Shown here piece after piece: positions 1 through 12,085 of a stretch of DNA of 64,000 bases (positions within the stretch are counted from its first letter, which is position 1; every line of letters starts with the position of its first letter). The DNA is from Merluccius polli. Taxonomy: Eukaryota; Chordata; Actinopteri; Gadiformes; Merlucciidae. The DNA lies in NCBI GenBank assembly GCA_030340625.1, contig JAOPHQ010002328.1, positions 1 through 64,000 on the forward strand, in the 5' to 3' direction. A model generated the notes under the pieces. That model was not told the origin of the DNA and searched no databases. It worked only from the letters and a program-made list of their open reading frames with translations. Position numbers and translations under genes: made by a program.

Positions 1-1475
1 GGGGGGTGGGGGTCACGAGGTCAGTCAGTCTAGAGGGGGGTGGGGTTTGCGAGGTCAGTCAGTCGGGGGTGGGGGGTCGCGAGGTCTGTCAGTCTAGTGG
101 GGGGGGGGTCTCACGAGGTCAGTCAGTCAGCAGTCAGTCTAGGCGGGGTGGGGGGTCAGTCAGTCAGTCAGTCTAGGGGGGGTGGGGGGTCAGTCAGTCC
201 TAGGGGGGGGTGGGGGGTCAGTCAGTCAGTCAGTCTAGGGGGGGTGGGGGTCGCCGGGGTCAGTCAGTCAGTCTAGGGGGGGGTGGGGGTCAGTCAGTCA
301 GTCAGTCTAGGGGGGGTGGGGGGTCACGAGGTCAGTCAGTCTAGAGGGGGGTGGGGGTTGCGAGGTCAGTCAGTCGGGGTGGGGGTCGCGAGGTCTGTCA
401 GTCTAGTGGGGGGGGGGGTCTCACGAGGTCAGTCAGTCAGCAGTCAGTCTAGGGGGGGTGGGGGTCAGTCAGTCAGTCAGTCTAGGGGGGGTGGGGGGTC
501 AGTCAGTCTAGGGGGGTCGCCGGGTCAATCAATCAGTCTAGGGGGGGTGGGCGTCACGAGGTCAGTCAGTCTAGGGGGGGTGGGCGTCGCGAGGGTCAGT
601 CAGTCTAGGGGGGGTGGGGGTCACGAGGTCAGTCAGTCTAGGGGGGGGTGGGGGTCACGAGGTCAGTCAGTCTAGAGGGGGGTGGGGGTTGCGAGGTCAG
701 TCAGTCGGGGGTGGGGGGTCGCGAGGTCTGTCAGTCTAGTGGGGGGGGGGGGGGGTCTCACGAGGTCAGTCAGTCAGCAGTCAGTCTAGGGGGGGTGGGG
801 GTCAGTCAGTCAGTCAGTCTAGGGGGGGGTGGGGGTCAGTCAGTCTAGGGGGGTCGCCGGGTCAATCAATCAGTCTAGGGGGGGGTGGGCGTCACGAGGG
901 TCAGTCAGTCTAGGGGGGGTGGGCGTCGCGAGGTCAGTCAGTCTAGGGGGGGTGGGCGTCGCGAGGTCAGTCAGTCTAGGGGGGGGTGGGGGGTCACGAG
1001 GTCAGTCAGTCTAGGGGGGGTGGGGGTCACGAGGTCAGTCAGTCTAGAGGGGGGTGGGGGTCGCGAGGTCTGTCAGTCTAGTGGGGGGGGGGTCTCACGA
1101 GGTCAGTCAGTCAGCAGTCAGTCTAGGGGAGGTGGGGGTCAGTCAGTCAGTCAGTCTAGGGGGGGTGGGGGTCGCCGGGTCAGTCAGTCAGTCTAGGGGG
1201 GGTGGGCGTCGCGAGGTCAGTCAGTCTAGGGGGGGTGGGGGTCACGAGGTCAGTCAGTCAGCAGTCAGTCTAGGGGGGGTGGGGGTCGTGAGGTCAGTCA
1301 GTCAGCAGTCAGTCTAGGGGGGGTGGGGGTCGTGAGGTCAGTCAGTCTAGGGGGGGTGGGGGGGTCGCAAAGTCAGTCAGTCAGTCTAGTGGGGGGTCAG
1401 GGGTCGCGAGGTCAGTCAGTCTAGGGGGGGTGGGGGTCGCGAGGTCAGTCAGTCAGTCTAGGGGGGGGGTGGGGG
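1..1475. repeat. G-rich minisatellite in intron 1 of cldnd1
   Basis: The tract is tandem copies of a 25-40 bp unit built from GGTCAGTCAGTCTA plus a G7-G12 run, GTGGGGG and GTCACGAG or GTCGCGAG. Longer blocks of several units recur (for example near 20-180 and 330-480), so there is higher-order structure. The plus strand carries four or more G-runs within any 60 bp and could form G-quadruplexes. It stops about 12 bp before the splice donor of the minus-strand exon at 1489-1783, so it lies in that gene's first intron. The short frames that read through it in several phases are products of the repeat and not genes. The array continues past the left edge of the window. Confidence 0.95.
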
Positions 1476-1488
1476 GCAACAGCCTTAC

Positions 1489-1783
1489 CTCTTGGCTCCT
1501 TGCTCCAGTGGCCGCCGTCCGGAACCAGCACGCAGCGCCACCAGAGGCCCAGGGTGCCGTTGAGGCGGAACAGCGTGTCGCTGTCCAGCTTCTCGTCCGG
1601 CTCGCCGTCCCGGAACTCGTCGTGCAGCGCGCGCAGCTCGGACACGTTGGCCTCGCCGCGCGCCGCGGGGCTGCAGTACCGGTACCAGTGCTGCGTGCCC
1701 ACCGCCACGGACAGGTACACCGTGGCCAGCGCGCTCAGCACGCAGCCGATCACCAACGCTGTGGCGTAGCGGTTGTCCACCAT
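1489..1783 (-). CDS. cldnd1: Claudin domain-containing protein 1, first coding exon (partial)
   Basis: This exon encodes the first 98 residues of a four-pass claudin-superfamily membrane protein. It starts at the ATG complementary to 1781-1783 (MVDNRYATALVIG...). A first transmembrane segment spans roughly residues 8-27. The extracellular loop follows, with the W-x-R-C part of the claudin W-G/N-L-W-C-C signature near FRLNGTLGLWWRC; the N in NGT is a possible glycosylation site. The layout matches vertebrate CLDND1 (MDNR start, GTxxWY motif, DEF...DE...LFR.NGT.GLW.RC). The exon ends at a good donor (AG/GTAAGG, GT at 1488-1487) in phase 1. An upstream in-frame ORF extension to 1885 has no need of its own start and is probably 5' UTR. 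The remaining exons lie beyond the left edge. Confidence 0.88.
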
Positions 1784-2340
1784 TGCTGATATATCGCACC
1801 GCAAATAGGGGGAAATACCGTAAACGGATGGGGGATTAAAGGCTGACGCGAGCGGACGATTTCGCGCCCGCGGACTCTTTTCCACTCAATCAAGTGGCAG
1901 TGGTTTCTCCCATCGCCCCCCACACCGAGCCCTTCCGCGTTTGCTAAAAGGATGTATTTATCTGACGTGTTTTCTTTCTTATTCGCTGACACGCGAGGTC
2001 TCCTTCCCCGTCCCCAGCGCCGGTGTTACCATTGAGTGTCCCCGGAGGACCCGCCGCCCGGTCCCGCGTCCAGCCGTCGGCGCCGCGGTTCTGCCGCTGC
2101 GTCCAATACACGCAGGAGCCAAGAGAACAGAGATGTTGAAGGTATTTGAGAATAACTCTCTGTCTGTGTATCTATCGGCCGACCGCCGTCAAACGCAGCC
2201 CTAATGTTGTCGCGGTGACGTCAGTCCAGCAGGGATAATGTTGTCAACACTAATCCATGCGTTTTCCTTTTCCGGGTGTTGTGGACAGGACGGGAAAGTT
2301 GGGAACTGTAGTTTGTCTAACGCGCTGGTACGGAGACGGT
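1784..2340. promoter_or_regulatory. Likely cldnd1 5' UTR and promoter
   Basis: The sequence directly upstream of the cldnd1 ATG is CpG- and GC-rich (especially 2000-2120) compared with the AT-rich DNA from 2350 on, as expected of a vertebrate CpG promoter. I see no convincing TATA box and no coding exon. The transcription start site cannot be placed from sequence alone. Confidence 0.45.
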
Positions 2341-3344
2341 GAGGAAATAAATATGATAAAGATGAATATTTAAAATGAAGCAGAAACGGGTTCACAGTCC
2401 TACTCACTAATAGACCATTACTTTCATGTGTAGTTGGCTTAATCAATATGACGAATATGTGAATGTTTTAGTCTGAACTCTGAACCCATCAATAAGAATC
2501 AGAATGTCAAAATAAAAGTGTATAATTCTTTATACCGCTTGGTGAAAAAAAGTAATAATCACATGTGTTAAGACGACTTTATGTATTCTGATCATTAAAT
2601 ACATTGTAGGAACATACATCTCACAGAATACAATTAGGCTACGACTAATGAGACAATATTAATACATTTGGCACAGCATAAATAACATCGGACTGGATGA
2701 TCATACAGGTCTTGTTCTGATACCAGATATTCCTTGAAAGCCCAGCCAGTGGGCATGCATTACCTGAGTTTGGAGCACATTTCTCTTACCCCCATTTTCT
2801 GATACATAGGCCTATATAGCCTAGGCTATTTATAAGTTCACACAATGTAGGCATGGCAAATTACATGAATGAAGCGAATTAAATGAAGCAAAAAAGTTTT
2901 CTCATGTTCTACTTTGTGTCATTCGCTATGCATACACTGCGAGACCAAATCATTTTACATGATATATTATTTTTTTTGAATTTGAATATTTGAATTTGTT
3001 ATTTTAGCTGTTAAAATAACCAAAGTTTTTGCTAATTGTATAGTATAAAAATTGCTAATATAATTGTTTTCGTAGAATCGTAGTAAACAGTGCACGCTTA
3101 TTATGTTAACATTTAAAATATTTCTAGATTAATATTGCACAAAAGTGCATTTAAACCCCACACGTAAAGTGACTAAAAAAACGTAAAATACAGTTGTAAT
3201 TTGGACCGCTGGCACATGTACATCTGTGGTGCATTCCATTGTTGTTCATAAATTGTAATATAATATCCGGATCTCATATCCATGGCCTCCTGCATTTATA
3301 ATTAGAGAAAGAACCAGCAATGGCGGCTGTTGTCTTGAATGGTT
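2341..3344. other. AT-rich intergenic DNA
   Basis: No exon with splice signals, RNA gene or recognisable transposon is seen. Part of it, close to 3345, is probably the 3' UTR of the minus-strand mucin-like gene. Confidence 0.5.
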
Positions 3345-3463
3345 TCAGGTGGACAGACACGCTGACACCAACTGTCTGGACAGAAACCATGATAGTGCCG
3401 CGAAGACCAATGCAGTGGAGAGACTGCTCATGTGGGTGACTCCACTTGAAGTAGCTGTAAAAA

Positions 3464-3514
<51 letters not shown>

Positions 3515-6500
3515 TAAAAAGAACGGTGTAAAACAGAAGGAAAATGTTCACGAATATAATTGAGAAGGCACTAGTTTACCAAGTGTTCCTTACCTGGGAC
3601 TGCCACAATAATAGAGTTTGGGTCAATGTCGAAGTCTGTGATGCTTTGCGCTGCCCCGAGTAATACTTCTAAAATCTGTTGGCCATCAGGAACTGAGTCT
3701 GAATTGAACAAAATGCTTAGGGTGTTGAAGATCGATCCATTGCTGAGGAGGGAGAAGAAAGAACAACATGATTTTGGTTATTAAGATATATTATGATATA
3801 TGGTATTGTTGATGTATTCATGTAGTCAAATTGATGCTTACCTGAATGATACCACATTTATGGTGCTAAAGGAGCGAAAACGTCTACGGAAAAAGGGTTG
3901 AAGCTGCAGAAATACATAGGAAATAAGTTGTTTGCTCCTGTCTTAATGAAAAAAAACAACTTCCTTATTGTCTTTCAAGATGACTCCCCACATTAATAGT
4001 AGGGCTTGTGCTGTCTTGGGACGTACTTTGGCATCATCATAGAAACATTATAGGCCTAGGTCGTCATAGAAACATAGGCCAACACAAAACTTGGGTAACA
4101 GTAGTAAATTCAAAACACATTTCTTCATTAACTAATTTCTTCTTACTACTTACATTACTTCTTAATAGTTGTGCCCGTATAATAAACGCTCCAGACAATG
4201 GGTTCAATAGGGCAGTTGTGAAGGTAGTTCTCGATCTGAACACCACCGTCCGGGCAGTCAGTTGCACTGGACTGGGAGTTGTTGCTATATTTGGTTCACC
4301 TGCAACAGCAAAACATGAAGGGTGGAAAAGTTTAAAGGGAACCTATTGTATAACTTTTTGTAATAATCTAAAACATCTTCAAAACAGTGATTCTGAAATG
4401 TATAGTGAAAACAATGTCTGCTTTCTTTTTTTTAATTTTTTATTGCAAAGCGGATGTGCTTCTGAGATGTCCTGGTTGGTCACAACAGATATTCTCACAG
4501 CTCATTTCACTCACTAATAGCTGACGGATGGCTATGACATTTCTATGTAATTACACTCAAATAATAGCTCTTAAAGCTTACCTACAGCACCTTGAACAGA
4601 CAATTTGTTTTAATACTCCTAGAATGAGATGGAATTTGCCTAAAAATACCAACATAGCTATAAAGGGTTTGAGAGGAATTTGCTAAAGTTCAGCACTTCG
4701 TAACTCGGTGGAACTTGCAGTCCTTACCTCAAAAGGTAAAGTAGTGCTACTTGCTATTTCTCCACATGGTCATATCAAGCAAGTAAAAGTTGCAAGCGTA
4801 TTTTATGCAGCCCTGAAATGTGACAATTATATTTCTCTGTTGTTTCTGTTCCATTTGGGCTAGCAATGTTGTGGTAGGTCCTGTAAAGTGTTTACTTACT
4901 TGTGAGCACAATGCTGGCAGTATCTAGGAAGCTAGTGTTAGCCACTCCTTCTACCAGGGCAGTCACAACTTCAGCGGCCTGCGGGAGCTCTTCTGGCGAC
5001 CGAAATCTAAGCTGTACTTCTGCTTCAGTATTATCCACTCGTTGAGGAGCAGCGCTTTGTTAAAAGAAAGAAATATAAGGTCTCAGTCACAGAGCATGTT
5101 TACTATGTGAAAGACAGTTCTGGATAATTCGATTCTATAAACACAAGGAATGGATTTATTAATTAAATAATTTTACCGAAAAACCAGGAGGACTGTACCA
5201 ATGAATCTGTCGCCAAATCTTAAGTTGTAGATTCTGTCACACTGAAAGCAAAATGAAACGTATCCATGAATTTATAAGGATTATGAAATTGCGAATATTA
5301 AGAAATAATCATGCAAAAATGTTTGTTTTTTACTTACCACTGTCACAACTGTGATCTCAAGCTGTATAAATTCTGGCGTGGAACGATTTAGAAGAGCTGC
5401 AGTGAATGGCCGAACTATTGTGGCCGTTAAAACAAAGAAGAGATTAGGTGTAGGTGCATCAGTTGTTGGTAAACGTCCAGCGGTTGTTGACCCTCCAGCG
5501 GTTGTTGACCCTCCAGCGGTTGTTGACCCTCCAGTGGTTGTTGACCCTCCAGTGGTGGTTGAACCTCCAGTGGTTGTTAAACCTGTGGTTGTTGACCCTC
5601 CAGTGGTGGTTGACCCTCCAGTGGTGGTTGAACCTCCAGTGGTGGTTGAACCTCCAGTGGTTGTTAAACCTGTGGTTGTTGACCCACCAGTGGTTGTAGT
5701 GGGATTTGTTGTTATATTTGGTTCTCCTGCAACAGCAAAAATGGAGGGTGTAATCATTTAAAACATCTTCAAAACATTGATTCTGAAATGTATAGTGAAA
5801 ACAATGTCTGCTTTATTTTTTTTTATTGCAAAGCAGATGTGCTTCTGAGATGCCCTGGTTGGTCACAACAGATATTCTCACAGCGCATTTCACTCACTAA
5901 TAGCTGACAGATGGCTTGACATTTATATGTTATTACACTCAAATAATAGCTCTTAAAGCCTTACCTACAGCACCTTGAACAGACAATTTGTTTTAATACT
6001 CCTAGAATGAGATGGAATTTGCCTAAAAATACCAACATAGCTGTAAAGGGTTTGAGAGGAATTTGAATTTGCTAAAGTTCAGCACTTCGTAACTCGGTGG
6101 AACTTGCAGTCCTTACCTCAAAAGGTAAAGTAGTGCTACTTGCTATTTCTCCACATGGTTATATCAAGCAAGTAAAAGTTGCAAGGGTATTTTATGCAGC
6201 CCTAAAATGTGACAATTACATTTCTCTGTTGTTTCTGTTCCATTTGGGCTAGCAATGTTGTGGTAGATCCTGTAAAGTGTTTACTTACTTGTGACCACAA
6301 TGCTGGCAGGAACTATGGGGAGGCTAGTGTTAGCCACTCCTTCTACCAGGGCAGTCACAACATCATCAACCTGCGGGAGCGGTTCTGACGACCGAAATCT
6401 AAGCTGTACTTCTGCTTCAGTATTATCCACTCGTTGAGGAGCAGCGCTTTGTTAAAAGAAAGAAATATAAGGTCTCAGTCACAGAGCATGTTTACTATGT

Positions 6501-8847
6501 GAAAGACAGTTCTGGATAATTGGATTCTATAAACACAAGGAATGGATTTGTTAATTAAATAATTTTACCGAAAAAACAGGAGGATTGTTTCAATGAATCT
6601 GTTGCCAAATCTTGAGCTGTAGATTAGGTCACACTGAAAGCAAAATGAAACGTATTTAGCATTCTGAATTTATATGGATTATGAAATTGCGAAGATTAAA
6701 AAAATAATCATGCAAAAATGTTTGTTTTTTACTTACCGCTGTCACAACTGTGATCTCAAGCTGTATAAATTCTGGCGTGGAACGATTTCGAAGAGCTTCA
6801 GTGAATGGCTGAACTATTGTGGCCGTTAAATCAAAAGAGGGATTAGGCGTAGGTGCATCAGTTATTGGTAAACGTCCAGTGGTGGTTGACCCTCCAGTGG
6901 TTGTTGACCCTCCAGTGGTGGTTGACCCTCCAGTGGTGGTTGAACCTCCTGTGGTGGTTGACCCTCCAGTGGTTGTTGACCCTCCAGTGGTGGTTGAACC
7001 TCCAGTGGTGGTTGAACCTCCTGTGGTTGTTGAACCTCCAGTGGTTGTTGACCCTCCAGTGGTTGTTAAACCTGTGTTTGTTGACCCTCCAGTTGTTGTT
7101 GATCCACCAGTGATTGTTGACCCTCCAGTGGTTGTTGAACCTCCAGTGGTGGTTGACCCTCCAGTGGTTGTTGACCCTCCTGTGGTTGTTGACCCTCTAG
7201 TGGTGGTTGATCCTCCAGTTGTTGATCCACCAGTGGTGGTTGACCCTCCTGTGGTGGTTGACCCTCCTGTGGTGGTTGATCCACCAGTGGTGGTTGAACC
7301 TCCAGTTGTTGATCCACCAGTGGTGGTTGAACCCCCAGTGGTAGTTGACCCTCCTGTGGTTGTTGACCCTCCAGTGGTGGTTGACACTCCAGTGGTGGTT
7401 GACACTCCAATGGTGGTTGACACTCCAGTGGTGGTTGATCCTCCAGTTGTTGATCCACCAATGGTGGTTGACCCTCCTGTAGTAGTAGAACCTCCAGTGG
7501 TTGTCGACCCTTCGGTTGTTGTTGACACCCCAGTTGTTGTTGATCCCCCAGTAGTTGTCAAGCCTCCAGTAGTTGTTGCCCCTTCAGTTGTTGATCCCCC
7601 TGTAGTTGTCAAGCCTCCAGTTGTTGTTGCCCCTTCAGTTGTTGATCCCCCTGTAGTTGTCAAGCCTCCAGTTGTTGTTGCCCCTTCAGTTGTTGATCCC
7701 CCTGTAGTTGTCAAGCCTCCAGTAGTTGTTGCCCCTTCAGTTGTTGATCCCCCAGTAGTTGTCAAGCCTCCAGTAGTTGTTGCCCCTTCAGTTGTTGATT
7801 CCCCAGTAGTTGTCAAGCCTCCAGTAGTTGTTGCCCCTTCAGTTGTTGATCCCCCAGTAGTTGTCAAGCCTCCAGTAGTTGTTGCCCCTTCAGTTGTTGA
7901 TCCCCCTGTAGTTGTCAAGCCTCCAGTTGTTGTTGCCCCTTCAGTTGTTGATCCCCCTGTAGTTGTCAAGCCTCCAGTTGTTGTTGCCCCTTCAGTTGTT
8001 GATCCCCCAGTAGTTGTCAAGCCTCCAGTAGTTGTTGCCCCTTCAGTTGTTGATCCCCCAGTAGTTGTCAAGCCTCCAGTAGGTGTTGCCCCTTCAGTTG
8101 TTGATCCCCCAGTAGTTGTCAAGCCTCCAGTAGTTGTTGCCCCTTCAGTTGTTGATCCCCCAGTAGTTGTCAAGCCTCCAGTAGTTGTTGCCCCTTCAGT
8201 TGTTGATCCCCCAGTAGTTGTCAAGCCTCCAGTAGTTGTTGCCCCTTCAGTTGTTGATCCCCCAGTAGTTGTCAAGCCTCCAGTAGTTGTTGCCCCTTCA
8301 GTTGTTGATCCCCCTGTAGTTGTCAAGCCTCCAGTTGTTGTTGCCCCTTCAGTTGTTGATCCCCCAGTAGTTGTCAAGCCTCCAGTAGTTGTTGCCCCTT
8401 CAGTTGTTGATCCCCCAGTAGTTGTCAAGCCTCCAGTAGTTGTTGCCCCTTCAGTTGGTGATCCCCCAGTAGTTGTCAAGCCTCCAGTAGTTGTTGCCCC
8501 TTCAGTTGTTGATCGCCCTGTAGTTGTCAAGCCTCCAGTAGTTGTTGCCCCTTCAGTTGTTGATCCCCCAGTAGTTGTCAAGCCTCCAGTAGTTGTTGCC
8601 CCTTCAGTTGTTGATCCCCCTGTAGTTGTCAAGCCTCCAGTAGTTGTTGCCCCTTCAGTTGTTGATCCCCCAGTAGTTGTCAAGCCTCCAGTAGTTGTTG
8701 CCTCTTCAGTTGTTGATCCCCCAGTTGTTATTGACCCTCCAGTGGTTGTTGATACTTCAGTTGTTGTTGTAAATGTATTGGTGGTTGAAGCTCCACCTGT
8801 TGTACTAGTTGCTATTGGCATCGGAGTAGAAGCCAAATGCAAGGCAA
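3345..8847 (-). CDS. Membrane mucin-like protein with three SEA domains
   Basis: Ten minus-strand exons can be followed with proper splice sites: 8847-6737, 6633-6569, 6446-6289, 5726-5338, 5241-5177, 5054-4900, 4299-4154, 3903-3842, 3742-3594 and 3454-3345 (stop TGA 3347-3345). The first is a large Thr/Ser/Gly-rich exon with about 22 copies of a 17-residue repeat (TTTGGLTTTGGSTTEGA type) and many TTTGGS units, heavily O-glycosylatable. Each following three-exon group encodes a SEA domain. The last SEA keeps a G-S step (SNGSIF) like the autoproteolysis site of SEA mucins; the other two read VFRAAPQRV or FFRAAPQRV there and lack it. The last exon encodes a Ser-rich linker and a hydrophobic stretch (STALVFAALSWFL) near the C-terminus, which could be a GPI signal or a short-tailed transmembrane anchor. 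The acceptor at 8849-8848 is weak. No signal-peptide exon was found further upstream, so the 5' end is incomplete. I do not recognise a specific ortholog. Confidence 0.75.
4369..6700. repeat. Tandem intragenic duplication, about 1.39 kb
   Basis: The block from about 4369 to 5340 (introns plus SEA exons) is repeated at about 5760 to 6740 at an offset of roughly 1390 bp. Introns and exons are both similar: for example AAACATCTTCAAAACA at 4371 and 5761, and the intron around CAGCACCTTGAACAGACAATT. This created two adjacent SEA modules of the mucin-like gene. Intron similarity is about as high as exon similarity by eye, so the duplication is fairly recent. Confidence 0.85.
7548..8712 (-). repeat. 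51-bp coding VNTR of the mucin exon
   Basis: A 51-bp unit is repeated about 22 times with few substitutions, giving a 17-residue Thr/Gly repeat. Variants alternate between CCAGTAGTTG and CCTGTAGTTG or CCAGTTGTTG at fixed positions. That pattern points to recent unequal exchange or gene conversion. The flanking part (6860-7547) is a less regular array of 15- and 12-bp units. Confidence 0.92.
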
Positions 8848-9450
8848 CTTCGTTTCATGCATTTGGAAAAAATATGAAAATGTTACTTGCATTGTGAATT
8901 GCATTTCAATTCATACTGAATCCATTTTTTAAAGTGTATGAACCTACCCATCATAAAGAAACATGCTGATTTTCTCATTCCCAAATCCATTGTTTTTTTT
9001 TTTACCCTAAGGATGAAACAAAACATTCAACATTATAAACTCAATTGCAACAAAACATTCAACATAAACTAATTTGCATGTTAATATTGATACGCAAGTA
9101 TTAATGCCACTTCTACTATAACTTCTTAGTCACTTAAAAGACAGTCTTGGCTTGTCACTGTATATTTTTTTCACACTGGTATTACTCCATTAAAAATACT
9201 CTTGATATACCATTGATTCCGTTATTACCTGTATTCACCGTCTCATAATACGAGGCTGGCAGATTAGTGTGAAGTAGCATGGAAGTGGCAGCTCGCGAGC
9301 CAGTTAAATGATTACGTCTTGCAAGCTGACACTTCTATGCAGGGAATCGCAGAAATTAAGTCCAAGTTTTGCAGGCACTGTTTGTAGACTTCATTCAGCA
9401 CATTTTGAATGTGCTTGTCAAGCAAATATCTTGTGTGTGTGGAGTGTGTG
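8848..9450. other. Intergenic or upstream mucin-gene DNA
   Basis: Expected location of the missing 5' exon and promoter of the mucin-like gene, but no signal-peptide-like open exon with clear splice sites was found on the minus strand. Confidence 0.35.
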
Positions 9451-9452
9451 TG

Positions 9453-9715
9453 TTTGATAGCTGGTATACAGCCTGGTTTACAGCCTCACCTGGCCCGAGT
9501 CAGACTGATTGGACTCTGGGCTGGGTGGGGCTGCACACCTGTGGTGCAGAGCAATCATGGCACCCAGGATAAACCAGCTATCAATACACAACAGAGAGAG
9601 AGAGAGAGCCACTGTCATGGCAGCATGTTACATCTACCCGTGTCCTGTGTTGGAGGGCCCCAGCAAAAGCCACTTAGGTGGCGTGTGGTAGGGGAGTCTG
9701 CCACACAGTTCTATG
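9453..9715. mobile_element. SINE-like dispersed repeat, copy 1
   Basis: It shares a core with copies at 14880-15125 and 61495-61640. Common blocks are TGGGTGGGGCTGCACACCT, GAGCAATCATGGCACC, ATAAACCAGCTATCA, GAGCCACTGTCAT and a distal block GCCCCAGCAAAAGCCACTT. No coding potential. It is probably a non-autonomous retroposon. Its link to tRNA is inferred from the segment at 56710-56890. Confidence 0.7.
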
Positions 9716-12085
9716 TTCCGTTAACACAGGCCTACTGCTTTAATTTATTCCTGTTTCTGACGGTAGGCTATATATCTTTTGTTTATTGTATACTTTCAGT
9801 TTTACGTTGTTTCATTATTATATATTTTTGTTATTATTATAATGTTCCCGTTTCTACTTTTCTGTGCGAGTCCAGCGAGTACCAGTTGTAAAGTAAATAT
9901 TTGTATATTTGAATTAACGAAACAATGTACAACTGACAGTATACAATATAAAAAAATACTGTGAACACAAATCGTGTGCTTGTGAAAGGAGTATGAAGTC
10001 TTGGTGCATGTGGATGGATGTTGCTCCGTCTGGGGAGCGGTTAATGTTAATCAAAATAGGCCGTCAATGTTGAAGCGCTACAAATTCAACCTAAATATTA
10101 CAAAATACCGGTATAACCGGTGTGACGATAACTCCATTGTGGGTGTTGTGCATTGTATCCTATCAGTGACACTGGACACCGTGACAAGCCTAGGAGATGT
10201 TACCCAAAATGACTTAGAGTAAATACAGATACAGGTAATCAAGGAACAGTATAATTTCTCTAACGTTTAATGTTAAACATTTACTTTTGAGCATCATTTC
10301 TTTATATAGTTTACGATTGTTGGAGGCTTTAGCCTTGAACTTGATGGGAGCACACTTTCAAGAGTATTCTGCATGGCTAGATGGCTCTTTTGCCATTGTT
10401 TTTGGTTGTTTCCAAACAATGTATTTATTATGTGTGCATTAAATTGTATTAATACATGCTTAAATAGTTAAAACCACAATCTGTGTCTTCTATGATCTTG
10501 TTCAGTGTTAACTGTTACTAAAATAATTGCATAATGCAGAAAAAACAGATGTAAAATCCAACCAGTTTTTGAATGTTCTACTCTGCTCCTGACCTCGGGT
10601 CCTGTTCTTTTCCTGTCCGACGTCACAGAAATTCAAAAATTCACGTTGCATTCAAAAATTGAATTCAAGTCTTTTTGGAAATCGTGTCATTTTTTTTTTG
10701 GGTTTGACAAATTATGATTATTATTAGATTTAGTGATTTAACTTAGTATTCCTCTTCAATATTCTATTGCAAAGGTACTTAACTCTTAAAACGCACATGT
10801 TTTATATTAGGTGTATCAGTTCCAAGATGTCACACAGGCTTTTATCCCATCAGTGTGTTAGCATCCTGTGGTAGACTGGCATTGATGGGAATCCATGCAA
10901 AAGTGTGCAAATTGCTATGATGACGCAGCTCATAAAATGTAATGAAATATAAAAAGATCATGTACTCACCTAAAATTGAACGAGCTTGAAATGTATGTCT
11001 GTTGTGCTTTCTAAAATTACAAATTGAAATCCCTGATTAAATGCTCAGATTTGATCCATCTTTCAAACTTGTTGCACGCCACTAGTGAGATGTTAGCGTA
11101 CGTGCACTTAAATATATGTGTTAGTATCACGTGCCAAGGGGTTTTTCGCAGGAGTTATCTTTCAGAAATGACAGATGTGGAAAGGACAGAATGACAGGCC
11201 ACAATCTGTCAGTCATCACAGATTCATTGTCCATGCTCATCTGATTTTTCCATTGTTCTACCCAAAGCAAGGTGTGTTTCTAATGCATTCCTCATGACTG
11301 ACAACTCCACTCACTTCCTTCTACCGTCGACTCCACCTTTGCCACCCCGCCCCCCCTCCAGTTTGCAGTCTCCAAATAATAGAAAGAGAGCTTTATGAAA
11401 CAGATCCAGTAAGTCTTCAAGGAAGTAAACTTAAATATGCAAGAGGACCAGATGGAGAATGTTTTGCAGGTTGCTTGCTATTCTGCAAAGCTATTCAACA
11501 AACTATGCAGCCTTGTCGCAAGTTGGGTAATTCATGGCATACTCAAAAACGTGTCCACTTTTCTTATTTATTCATCCTTCCATTAGTTCATGACACGTAA
11601 CTCGCAAGCTGTGTCCCTTCCCTTCCCCTCCCCCTGAGCTAATAGAGTGGCTCCAACACAATCTCCTGCCAGGTGTTTCCACTTCGCCCAATCACTGGGC
11701 ACAGGTGAGAGCAGATTGTTGATTAGTAGAGTCAAACCCAGGGTCAGGTGCACAGGTCGGGGAGAACTCCTTCAGAGCGAGCCCCTTTTCATAGATTGTC
11801 AATAGTAAAGTAACTTCCTGTCCCTGTAATTCTAGCATTAGGTCGGTTTAATTCATGTCTGTCGCAGCACCAGCATGGTCAGTGTACATTTACTGGACTA
11901 GATGTGTCTATACTGGTGCCATACCTAAATGGAACAGACCTAAAATAAATGTTGTGAGCTACACCTGTGTTTTTCCTACTGACAAAAGGGTCTATAGACA
12001 TTCATTAGTTATTACATCCATTCCTTTTTTATTTGTTTATCATAGTTTGCTGGGTGGTTGTGGTGATTGTTCCAATATGACCTGA
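9716..12085. other. Intergenic DNA without recognisable genes
   Basis: AT-rich DNA. Only short frames occur, without splice support or recognisable domains. Confidence 0.5.

Noticed and set aside
40..1317. Several short plus-strand ORFs in the G-rich array
   Set aside because: They arise because the repeat unit contains no stop in several frames; the products are Ser/Gly/Val repeats without any other support.
6819..8897. 692-codon plus-strand ORF (PPVVVKPPVVVAPSV repeats)
   Set aside because: It is the antisense of the mucin repeat; the triplet composition keeps both strands open. The minus strand has SEA exons, splice sites and a stop, and the plus strand has none.
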